Assembly (NCBI RefSeq): GCF_934754925.1
Contig: NZ_CAKVJA010000049.1
Location: forward strand, 1 to 18,664
Direction of reading: 5' to 3'
Source: an uncultured Clostridium sp.
Lineage (GTDB): Bacteria > Bacillota > Clostridia > Clostridiales > Clostridiaceae
DNA: 18,664 nt
Shown here: positions 7,005 through 13,283 of the stretch, piece after piece
How the letters are laid out: the number at the start of each line of letters is the position of its first letter
Position numbering within the stretch: position 1 is the stretch's first letter
The notes under the pieces: model-generated
Databases searched by the model: none
Told to the model about the DNA's origin: nothing
What the model saw: the letters and a program-made list of their open reading frames with translations, nothing else
Position numbers and translations under genes: made by a program

Positions 7005-7673
7005 ATGGCATCACCAAAGAGACCATGGGTAGCTGGAGCAATTTATCATATAACTAATAGAGGAAATCGTCAGGAAATAATATTTAGAGAAAATATTGAT
7101 TATATTGTTTATTTAGGAATTTTAAAAGAGACTTTAAAGTTTTATCAGGATGATAATTATAAATTAATTAGCTATTGTCTTATGAGTAACCATGTTCATT
7201 TGCTTTTGAAGACCGGCACTAAGGAGCCAAGTTTTTTTATGAGAAGAATTAATAGTATGTATGCAAGATATTTTAACAGTAAATATCAATGTATAGGTCA
7301 TTTGTTTCAAGGAAGATATTTTAGTAATTTAATAAATAATGTTATAGAATTACTTGAGGTTAGTAGGTATATACATTTAAATCCAGTCAGAGCTAAAATG
7401 GTTGGTAGTCCAGAAAATTATATGTGGTCTAGCTATAATAAGATTGTACTAAATGAAGATAAGTTTAAGGATTTAGATTTAAATAGTAGAAAGTTAATGA
7501 CAGATATGTGTATAGATGAAAACGAGATATTAGATTTATTTAACATATATTCAATAATTGAAGAAAATAATAAAAAGGATTTGGAATGTGAAGTAAAGAA
7601 TATGATGGAAGAGAGTAAAATTAAATATAAGAAATATGTAGAGAGCAAGATTGATGCAGAAGAAGAAGTATAA
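7005..7673 (+). CDS. REP-associated tyrosine transposase-like protein (RAYT / Y1_Tnp, HUH fold)
   Basis: This 222-aa member of the IS200/IS605-like Y1 single-strand transposase superfamily is of the RAYT (TnpA_REP) type. It starts with ATG 7005 after AAGGAGGAG. The N-terminal GAIYHITNRGNRQEIIF is typical. The HUH metal motif is HVHLLL (His63, His65). The helix RRINSMYARYFN supplies the nucleophile Tyr (Tyr86, or Tyr89), followed by the hallmark GHLFQGRY and RYIHLNPVRA. The C-terminal 70 residues are charged and helical. No tnpB, left/right IS ends or target duplication is seen. Instead, GC-rich palindromes lie 60 bases upstream (P1) and 16 bases downstream (P2). The catalytic set is intact, so it may act on those palindromes. 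It is not an ordinary mobile IS200 because it is longer and lacks IS ends. Confidence 0.88.
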   Translation: MASPKRPWVAGAIYHITNRGNRQEIIFRENIDYIVYLGILKETLKFYQDDNYKLISYCLMSNHVHLLLKTGTKEPSFFMRRINSMYARYFNSKYQCIGHLFQGRYFSNLINNVIELLEVSRYIHLNPVRAKMVGSPENYMWSSYNKIVLNEDKFKDLDLNSRKLMTDMCIDENEILDLFNIYSIIEENNKKDLECEVKNMMEESKIKYKKYVESKIDAEEEV

Positions 7674-7688
7674 TTAACTGTAAAAATA

Positions 7689-7743
7689 TGTAACGACCCC
7701 GGAGGTTCTTACATTTTATGTAAGGACCTCCGGGGTCGTTACA
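7689..7743. repeat. GC-rich palindrome P2 (REP-like), next to the RAYT gene
   Basis: A 25-bp stem (7689-7713 with 7719-7743, loop TTTTA) has a single G-T pair. Here the left arm carries CCCCGGAGG and the right arm CCTCCGGGG, the reverse of P1 and P3. Each arm is itself almost a palindrome (TGTAA at its start, TTACA at its end). No T-run follows (ACAAAAAG), so it is not a canonical terminator for plus-strand transcripts. Confidence 0.85.
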
Positions 7744-7785
7744 AAAAGTGGAAAATGGATTTTGTTATTATGGAGGAGATATATT

Positions 7786-8907
7786 ATGAAGTTTGTATTA
7801 GCACCTGATTCTTTTAAGGAAAGTATGACTGCAAAAGAAGTTTGTAGTGCAATGGAAAGTGGAATAAGAAGGGTATATAAGGATGCAGAATGTATACATG
7901 TACCTATGGCGGATGGAGGTGAAGGAACTGTTCAGTCTTTAGTTGATGCAACTGAAGGAACAATATATAAGCAGGAAGTTACTGCACCATTAGGAAATAA
8001 AGTTCTTGCCACTTATGGAATACTTGGAGATGGAGAAACTGCTATTATAGAAATAGCAGAAGCTAGTGGACTTCAGTTAGTTCCAAGGGAAAAAAGGAAT
8101 CCATTAATTACTACAAGTTATGGAACTGGGGAATTAATTATTTCTGCATTAAATAAAGGGGTTAAGAAGATATTAATAGGATTAGGCGGAAGTGCAACTA
8201 ACGATGCTGGTGTTGGTATGCTTCAAGCCTTAGGAATAAGATTTATAGATGAAGATGGACAAGATGTAGGTTTTGGTGGAGGTGAATTAAGTAAGATTGT
8301 AGATATAGATATGTCTTCTTTTGATAATAGAATTCTAAATGTTGATATAGAAGTTGCTTGTGATGTAAAGAATCCACTAACAGGAATTAATGGAGCAAGC
8401 TATGTATTTGGACCTCAAAAGGGTGCAGATAAAGAAATTGTTAAAATATTAGATGATGGATTAAAGCATTTTTCAAATATTATTAAAGAAAGAATGGATA
8501 AAGAGATTGATAATATTGAAGGTGCAGGAGCTGCTGGGGGATTAGGTGCAGCGCTTCTTGGATTATGTAATGGAAAGCTTAGAAGAGGAATCGATATTGT
8601 TATTGAATACTCAAAATTAGAAGAGAAAATTAAAGGCGCAGATTATGTTTTTACAGGTGAGGGAAGTATAGATTTTCAAAGCAAATTTGGAAAAACGCCT
8701 GTTGGTGTATCAATGATAGCTAAAAAGCATGGTATACCAGTAATAGTTTTTTCTGGTAATGTAGGAGAAGGTATAGATGAACTTTATGATTTCGGAATAA
8801 CTTCAGTAATTGGGATATTACCAGGAGTAACAACAATAGAGGAGGCACTAAAGCAAGGGCCAATTAATATAGAAAGAGCAGTTAAGAATATAGTAAGGAT
8901 ACTTTAA
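7786..8907 (+). CDS. Glycerate kinase (GlxK/GarK family)
   Basis: This 373-aa cytoplasmic kinase phosphorylates D-glycerate with ATP, feeding it into lower glycolysis; the family usually gives 2-phosphoglycerate. The start is ATG 7786, with GGAGGAG (7772-7778) upstream, which gives the typical N-terminus MKFVLAPDSFKESMTAKEV. A further in-frame ATG 24 bases upstream precedes this ribosome binding site and is unlikely. Motifs include ADGGEGT (42-48), GLGGSATNDAG (132-142), DVKNPLTG, FGPQKGA, GAGAAGGLGAAL and FTGEGSID. The length is normal for the family. Only about 28 bases separate palindrome P2 from the ribosome binding site, with no promoter visible there. Transcription therefore probably comes from upstream through the RAYT gene and P2. 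No glyoxylate or glycerate uptake genes are nearby. Confidence 0.93.
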   Translation: MKFVLAPDSFKESMTAKEVCSAMESGIRRVYKDAECIHVPMADGGEGTVQSLVDATEGTIYKQEVTAPLGNKVLATYGILGDGETAIIEIAEASGLQLVPREKRNPLITTSYGTGELIISALNKGVKKILIGLGGSATNDAGVGMLQALGIRFIDEDGQDVGFGGGELSKIVDIDMSSFDNRILNVDIEVACDVKNPLTGINGASYVFGPQKGADKEIVKILDDGLKHFSNIIKERMDKEIDNIEGAGAAGGLGAALLGLCNGKLRRGIDIVIEYSKLEEKIKGADYVFTGEGSIDFQSKFGKTPVGVSMIAKKHGIPVIVFSGNVGEGIDELYDFGITSVIGILPGVTTIEEALKQGPINIERAVKNIVRIL

Positions 8908-8923
8908 CTATTCCATAAAATGT

Positions 8924-8972
8924 ATGTGCCTCCGGGGAACACCCATTTATTGGGTGTTCCCCGGAGGTATAT
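8924..8972. repeat. GC-rich palindrome P3 (REP-like)
   Basis: A 22-bp stem (8924-8945 with 8951-8972) has two G-T pairs in the lower part and a perfect 17-bp upper part, loop TTTAT. The left arm is nearly identical to that of P1, including the TGTATG foot, but the loop is the reverse complement of the P1 loop. No T-run follows, so termination is doubtful. Confidence 0.85.
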
Positions 8973-8994
8973 CGAAATATAGTAAAAATTGTCG

Positions 8995-9023
8995 TTGAAA
9001 AATATTTAAGTTATTGGTATAAT
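8995..9023 (+). promoter_or_regulatory. Strong sigma-A promoter of the NadR-like kinase gene
   Basis: TTGAAA (8995-9000), a 17-base spacer and TATAAT (9018-9023), with an extended -10 TGG just before it. The ATG is 64 bases downstream. Confidence 0.75.
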
Positions 9024-9086
9024 TATATTTCTCAAAGGGACGAACAAAAAAATGAAATTTTATATAAATATTTGGAGGAGTTGCCA

Positions 9087-9686
9087 ATGCCAGTAAGAAT
9101 TGCTATACTAGGTGGACCAAGATGTGGTAAAACAACATTAATTCAACAATTATACGTAGACTTAAAAATTAGAGACATAAATGTAGGAGTTGCTACAGAA
9201 TACAGCACTGATTATTTAAGAGATAAGGGAATGATTGAATCTATTTCAGAACAATATGGAATATATTTAGGTCAATTACATTTAGAAAAGAGCTTAGATG
9301 GACATGATTATGCTATAACTGACTATGCTACTTTTGTACCGTACATATATGGAAGATTAATGCTTGGAGATAAGAAGAGAACTAAGAAAGAAATCGAAAT
9401 ATTAAATGATTTATATAGCTTAGCAATCAGAGATCTACCACAATATGATCACATATTCTTTGTACCAAGAGAATTTGGTTATAAGAAAGATGGAGTTAGA
9501 TGGCAAGACGAAGAAGTTGCTCAAATGGTGGATAAGGCTATCTTAGGATTCTTAGATGCTGAAAATGTTAAGTATTCAGTAATTACAGGATCAACTAAGG
9601 AAAGATCTGAAGCAATAATGAAAATAGTTGGAATAAATAAAGCAATTGTACAACCTGTTAAGGCAAAAGAGGTTGTAGAGAAGTAG
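9087..9686 (+). CDS. NadR-like P-loop kinase/ATPase (AAA_28-type)
   Basis: This 199-aa soluble nucleotide-binding protein starts at ATG 9087. GGAGGAG (9074-9080) lies 6 bases upstream and overlaps the alternative TTG at 9072, which makes that start unlikely. Residues 1-17 form a beta strand and Walker A loop (GGPRCGKTT, 9-17). A conserved region EYSTDYLRDKG follows, then a Walker B-like HDYAITDYATF and a helical lid-like half with many Lys and Arg. This resembles the ribosylnicotinamide kinase-like domain of NadR and related small nucleotide or nucleoside kinases. The exact substrate cannot be read from the sequence; a role in NAD salvage is only a possibility. It is monocistronic, with a strong promoter before it and a terminator after it. 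Confidence 0.75.
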   Translation: MPVRIAILGGPRCGKTTLIQQLYVDLKIRDINVGVATEYSTDYLRDKGMIESISEQYGIYLGQLHLEKSLDGHDYAITDYATFVPYIYGRLMLGDKKRTKKEIEILNDLYSLAIRDLPQYDHIFFVPREFGYKKDGVRWQDEEVAQMVDKAILGFLDAENVKYSVITGSTKERSEAIMKIVGINKAIVQPVKAKEVVEK

Positions 9687-9722
9687 TTTTCTTATAATAA
9701 AATATTATTAACAAATATTATT

Positions 9723-9758
9723 AGATGATTTCTATGATTATTAGAAGTCATCTTTTTT
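9723..9758 (+). terminator. Intrinsic terminator of the NadR-like gene
   Basis: An 11-bp stem AGATGATTTCT / AGAAGTCATCT (9723-9733 with 9743-9753, one G-T pair) is followed by a run of T. Confidence 0.8.
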
Positions 9759-9779
9759 ATAAAAAAAGATGTTTAATAT

Positions 9780-9831
9780 AAAAAAATCTGTTATATCAAA
9801 ATGTTGTTACCAACAATTTGATATAACAGAT
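9780..9831 (-). terminator. Intrinsic terminator of the surface protein gene
   Basis: A 21-bp stem (9786-9806 with 9811-9831, one mismatch, loop TTAC) lies 25 bases beyond the stop of the minus-strand gene. On that strand it is followed by a run of T, so it ends the leftward transcript. Confidence 0.8.
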
Positions 9832-9855
9832 AATAAGTTAAGTTTACAATATTAT

Positions 9856-12372
9856 TTATTGTGCATTATATTTTGATTTTTTCTTCAATAATAAAGTACC
9901 TGCACATAAAAGTATTAAACCAATAAACACAATTACAGTACTTGAAACTAAAGCCCCTGTTTGAGGTAATTTATTTGTATTAGAGCTATTAGAACTATTA
10001 TTTTGATTATTAGGTTTTGTAGGTCTAATTATATTGTCATTATTAGTTCCAGAATTATCCCCGTTATTATTGTTATTATTATTATTATTATTAGAATTAG
10101 CTTCATCAATTACATGTAATACTGCATTAGCTCTGCTTCCTGCACTAAAAGTAAAGCTAAGAGAATAAGTGCCTACTTCTAATGAGTTAAGAAGAGTTTC
10201 ACTTAATATAATTTGGTTATCACTTACTGTATAATCAGTTCCTTCTTTTAATGTATTATAATTTAATTGAATTGTTTTTAATGTGTTTCCATTGAAATCA
10301 ACATCAAAAGAGACATTTTTATTTTCAGAAGCTTCAGGATTCTTATTATAAGTCACATCTGTATTTTTGATTATAGAATCAAGAATAGTACCTCTTTGAT
10401 TATCAGTTACTTTCCACACTTGTGTACCATAGAATGGATTAGCAGTTCCTAAAGTTAATCCAGAGTTTGTTACTGCAAAAATACGGCATCCATGATTATA
10501 AGGATCACCAAGACCATTAGTAGTAATAGTTTCAAAGTTTATACCATCTTCAGATACAAGTAAATCAAATCCACGTTCTCCAGCACTTAAATACTTGCAA
10601 GTTTCTAAGAAATAGAATAAATTATCAACAGAATCTTGATTTAAAGTTTTGTCCAATATTTCAACTAAATCTTCTGGTAGTAAATCACGTATTTTTAAAT
10701 ATTCATTAACTAGATTTTGATAAATATTAAGTAATGAATCAGATAAACCACAAGTTTCAGTTTCAGAATATGCTTCTAAATCTAATACTGACTCTAATTC
10801 TGATAATCCATCATATAATTCAGTTAAAGAATTTTCTACATCATTTTGATCTTCCGCTGAAAGTGAATTAATATATTTAGCTTCTTCAGAATAATTAGAT
10901 TTAGTATTAGCATCTGTAGACTCAGTAATAGTAGCATCTTCATCATTTTTCTTAAGAACTTCTAAAAGTACTTTAATATAATGAATTTGAGATTTAATTT
11001 CTTCAGGTGTCATATGAAGCACATCACCATTTGTAAATTGCATAAGTGGATATGCTAAACTACCAATATCAAATGTACCAACATAAAGCTTATTATCGTA
11101 CTCTGCCATTCTCCATACATATTGATTTAAGTTGCTTCCAAAACCAGCAGATTGATTACCAAGAACAGTTGGGAATAATTCATTTGAATCACCAGCAACC
11201 ATATTAATATTTTCATCTGTATCCATTCTCCATAAGCAAACTGGAGAAGAAAGGTCTTTATAAAGCTCTTCAAAATTCATATTAAGAACATCAGCTAAAG
11301 CTATCATAGGGTCATTATAACCACCAATATATAAGTGGTTATCATATACAAATAAGTTACCAGCACCAGATCTATCTGCACCTAATCCATATGGATAAGC
11401 AGCCCCATCTTTTTCATCACCAACAATAAGATTAAAGTCCCATTTGCCAGTTTCCTTATTTTCTTCACCACTAAACATTGCAAATGCTTGCTTATTTCCA
11501 GATTTTCCGGTTACTACAGTTACATAAAGTTTATTATTAAATTCAACCATGTCCCAAATAGCACCACCAAAAATACTATCGTTATAATAGTAAGCAGGAT
11601 AGTCTAGCAAATCTTGTTGAGTTGCAATTGTTTTGAAGGAAGATTCCCCTTCAGATGGATTATTAGATGATACTATATAAGCACCATTATCACCAATCAT
11701 ACTTGCAACAAGATTATCATTTACAACAGTAAGTCCTCTAATTCCAACTGAAATAAATGGATTAGAAGGTTTTTGACTAGTATATACTATTTTTGTACTA
11801 TCATCAGTAGGATCTACTTCTAATAAATAAGGTTGACTTGCAGATGCGGCAAAGTATAATTTACCCTTATATTCAATTGCAGCACGATAAGATGCATCAC
11901 TTGGAGGTCTAACAACTGTTACTTCTCCAGTTTTAGTATTTAATTTTAATAGCATACTTCTATTTTCATTATTTGGATTATTTTCTTCATCACCCATAAA
12001 AAGAGTACCATTAAAAAGTGCGTCAATAGAAGCCTTAAATAATGAGTAATCAATATTATTTTGCGCAGCCATTATTTGAAGTGTTCTAGAGATGGCACCA
12101 TATAGTACTCCAACATACATATAGTCACCATGACCAACAGCAGACCAAGAATAATTTTCACCACGGTCATTAATACCATTTTCATATTCGATTATTCCAT
12201 CTGGTTGCATTACATCATCATTTGGATGTGATAGTTTTGTTGCAGTATAATTTCCACTTTCTGAAGTATATGTTATTGGAAAGTGGGTATTAGATGTTTC
12301 AGCTTGAGGCGTAAGTGGAGTTAATGCTAAACTTACAGCTAAAAACATACTAATTATTTTGTTTTTTTTCAT
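9856..12372 (-). CDS. LPXTG-anchored surface protein: beta-propeller-like region plus X2 module
   Basis: This 838-aa exported protein is predicted to be linked to the cell wall by sortase. ATG 12372 follows AGGGGGAG. Residues 1-26 form a signal peptide (MKKNK, hydrophobic core, PQAE). Residues about 30-450 contain recurring strands of the LYxGxY type (YMYVGVLYG, LYFAASA, LYVTVV, LYIGGY, LYVGTFD), suggesting a propeller. A charged helical insert (about 454-597) interrupts it before a last blade (GFDLLVSEDGINFETI...GTANPFYGTQVWKV). Residues about 670-756 match an X2-type immunoglobulin-like module (LKEGTDYTVS...LEVGTYSLSFTFSAG). Then come ten Asn in a row, an Asn/Ser linker, LPQTG (802-806), a hydrophobic helix and a KKKSK tail. 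The ligand is unknown; X2 modules often accompany carbohydrate-binding proteins. It is monocistronic. Confidence 0.88.
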   Translation of the reverse strand: MKKNKIISMFLAVSLALTPLTPQAETSNTHFPITYTSESGNYTATKLSHPNDDVMQPDGIIEYENGINDRGENYSWSAVGHGDYMYVGVLYGAISRTLQIMAAQNNIDYSLFKASIDALFNGTLFMGDEENNPNNENRSMLLKLNTKTGEVTVVRPPSDASYRAAIEYKGKLYFAASASQPYLLEVDPTDDSTKIVYTSQKPSNPFISVGIRGLTVVNDNLVASMIGDNGAYIVSSNNPSEGESSFKTIATQQDLLDYPAYYYNDSIFGGAIWDMVEFNNKLYVTVVTGKSGNKQAFAMFSGEENKETGKWDFNLIVGDEKDGAAYPYGLGADRSGAGNLFVYDNHLYIGGYNDPMIALADVLNMNFEELYKDLSSPVCLWRMDTDENINMVAGDSNELFPTVLGNQSAGFGSNLNQYVWRMAEYDNKLYVGTFDIGSLAYPLMQFTNGDVLHMTPEEIKSQIHYIKVLLEVLKKNDEDATITESTDANTKSNYSEEAKYINSLSAEDQNDVENSLTELYDGLSELESVLDLEAYSETETCGLSDSLLNIYQNLVNEYLKIRDLLPEDLVEILDKTLNQDSVDNLFYFLETCKYLSAGERGFDLLVSEDGINFETITTNGLGDPYNHGCRIFAVTNSGLTLGTANPFYGTQVWKVTDNQRGTILDSIIKNTDVTYNKNPEASENKNVSFDVDFNGNTLKTIQLNYNTLKEGTDYTVSDNQIILSETLLNSLEVGTYSLSFTFSAGSRANAVLHVIDEANSNNNNNNNNNNGDNSGTNNDNIIRPTKPNNQNNSSNSSNTNKLPQTGALVSSTVIVFIGLILLCAGTLLLKKKSKYNAQ

Positions 12373-12416
12373 TTTTTTCTCCCCCTTATTATGAAAAAAT
12401 TAAGAAACTGTAGCAA

Positions 12417-12425
12417 ATTATACCA
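12417..12425 (-). promoter_or_regulatory. Extended -10 promoter of the surface protein gene
   Basis: TGGTATAAT on the minus strand, 45 bases before the ATG. No clear -35 box is seen at 17 bases. The same 9-mer occurs at 9015-9023 and 18635-18643. Confidence 0.55.
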
Positions 12426-12593
12426 TATTATTTCAAAATAAATACATAATTAACAAAAAGTTTACAAATGAATTATAAATATAAGGAATAAAATTAATAG
12501 ATATTAATCTCAAAAATGTTTAAATTGAATATATTAAATTTTATAAAGTAAATAATTGAATTAATTGATATATTTTATATGAATATTATTAAC

Positions 12594-12622
12594 TTGACGG
12601 CAAAAAAACTCAATGTTAGAAT
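12594..12622 (+). promoter_or_regulatory. Promoter of marR
   Basis: TTGACG (12594-12599), a 17-base spacer and TAGAAT (12617-12622). The predicted start point falls within the inverted repeat directly downstream. Confidence 0.7.
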
Positions 12623-12639
12623 ACATAGTGTGCTATGTA
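12622..12639. promoter_or_regulatory. Probable MarR operator O1
   Basis: The inverted repeat TACATAG-TGTG-CTATGTA begins at the last base of the -10 box and ends just before the AAGGAGG ribosome binding site. A repressor bound here would block marR transcription. The same half-site recurs upstream of the exporter genes (O2). Confidence 0.65.
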
Positions 12640-12655
12640 ATAAGGAGGATAAAAA

Positions 12656-13099
12656 ATGCGAAACTTTAATCCAAAAGAACATGTAGGTCTGTTAATAAAA
12701 TTTATAAATGGAAGAGTTGTTACTAAAATTAATAAAAATCTTGCAGATTTTAATTTAACTGGTGTACAACATGAAATTTTATGTTTTATAGATAGAAATG
12801 AGCATGAAAGAGATGTATTTCAAAAAGATATAGAAAAATGTTTAAAGTTGACCAATCCAACTGTAACAGGCATAGTAAAAAGACTAGAAGAAAAAGAAAT
12901 GATAGCTAGATGTCCAAGCAGCACTGATGCAAGATATAAATGTCTTCATGTAACTGAAAAAGGAAGAGATGTTATATGTAAAAGCTTTAAGTTTGGAGCA
13001 GATAATATAGAAAAACAACTAGTTAAAGACTTGAGTGATGATGAAGTAAAAATGTTAAAAGATTTATTATATAGAGTACTTAAGAATATGGAGGAGTAA
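12656..13099 (+). CDS. MarR-family transcriptional regulator
   Basis: This 147-aa dimeric winged-helix DNA-binding protein starts at ATG 12656 after AAGGAGG. Helices at about 8-30 and 115-145 would form the dimer interface. The winged helix covers about 35-105: LTGVQHEILCFI, then QKDIEKCLKLTNPTVTGIVKRLEEKEMIAR as the recognition region, and a wing with the family hallmark SSTDARYKCLHVTEKGR (the usual pattern is D-x-R-x-x-x-x-x-L-T-xx-G). It stands immediately before a pair of multidrug-type ABC exporter genes. It is most likely their repressor, released by a compound the pump exports. Matching inverted repeats in front of marR and of the exporter pair support autoregulation and control of the pump. 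Four Cys are present, but no known redox-sensing pattern is evident. Confidence 0.92.
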   Translation: MRNFNPKEHVGLLIKFINGRVVTKINKNLADFNLTGVQHEILCFIDRNEHERDVFQKDIEKCLKLTNPTVTGIVKRLEEKEMIARCPSSTDARYKCLHVTEKGRDVICKSFKFGADNIEKQLVKDLSDDEVKMLKDLLYRVLKNMEE

Positions 13100-13115
13100 A
13101 TTCCTCTTATTTTTA
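13090..13115 (+). terminator. Weak possible terminator after marR
   Basis: A 6-bp hairpin GAGGAG/TTCCTC overlaps the marR stop codon and is followed by a T-rich stretch (TTATTTTTAATTT). It is probably leaky, allowing some read-through into the exporter genes. Confidence 0.3.
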
Positions 13116-13119
13116 ATTT

Positions 13120-13143
13120 AAATACATAGGTAACTATGTATTT
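13120..13143. promoter_or_regulatory. Probable MarR operator O2
   Basis: A perfect 10-bp inverted repeat AAATACATAG-GTAA-CTATGTATTT contains the same TACATAG-N4-CTATGTA as O1. It lies 141 bases before the first exporter start codon. Confidence 0.65.
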
Positions 13144-13174
13144 ATTAAATTTATATTAAAGCTAATTTATAAAA

Positions 13175-13204
13175 TTGTAAAAAACATTAAAGCTGATGTA
13201 TAAA
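13175..13204 (+). promoter_or_regulatory. Possible promoter of the exporter pair
   Basis: TTGTAA (13175-13180) and TATAAA (13199-13204) are 18 bases apart. It lies 32 bases downstream of O2, so repression from O2 would not be by simple overlap with this promoter. A different promoter overlapping O2 cannot be excluded. Confidence 0.35.
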
Positions 13205-13230
13205 AATAGAATACACCATCAATAATGTTT
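13182..13230 (+). other. Potential hairpin in the exporter leader
   Basis: An outer stem AAACATTA/TAATGTTT (13182-13189 with 13223-13230) encloses an inner TGATG/CATCA stem. The 13-mer TATAAAAATAGAA occurs at 13199 inside the loop and again at 13232 just after it. No T-run follows. It could be a leader structure or chance in AT-rich DNA. Confidence 0.25.
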
Positions 13231-13283
13231 ATATAAAAATAGAAAATCTATATACAAATGGATATAAAGGAGAGGTGAAAAGT

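Noticed and set aside
6859..7041. Minus-strand frame covering palindrome P1
   Set aside because: It overlaps the ends of manA and the RAYT gene and its product is just the translated hairpin; no ribosome binding site.
7005..7673. A standard mobile IS200/IS605 insertion
   Set aside because: The protein is longer than IS200 TnpA, has RAYT hallmarks (GHLFQGRY, RYIHLNPVRA), and no tnpB or IS end structures are present.
6897..7743. P1 and P2 as terminal inverted repeats of one transposon
   Set aside because: Each is a complete palindrome by itself, further copies occur without the gene (P3, P4), and no target duplication is visible.
7762..7785. Eight-residue N-terminal extension of glycerate kinase
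   Set aside because: The extension contains the GGAGGAG ribosome binding site of the conserved MKFVLAPDSFK start.
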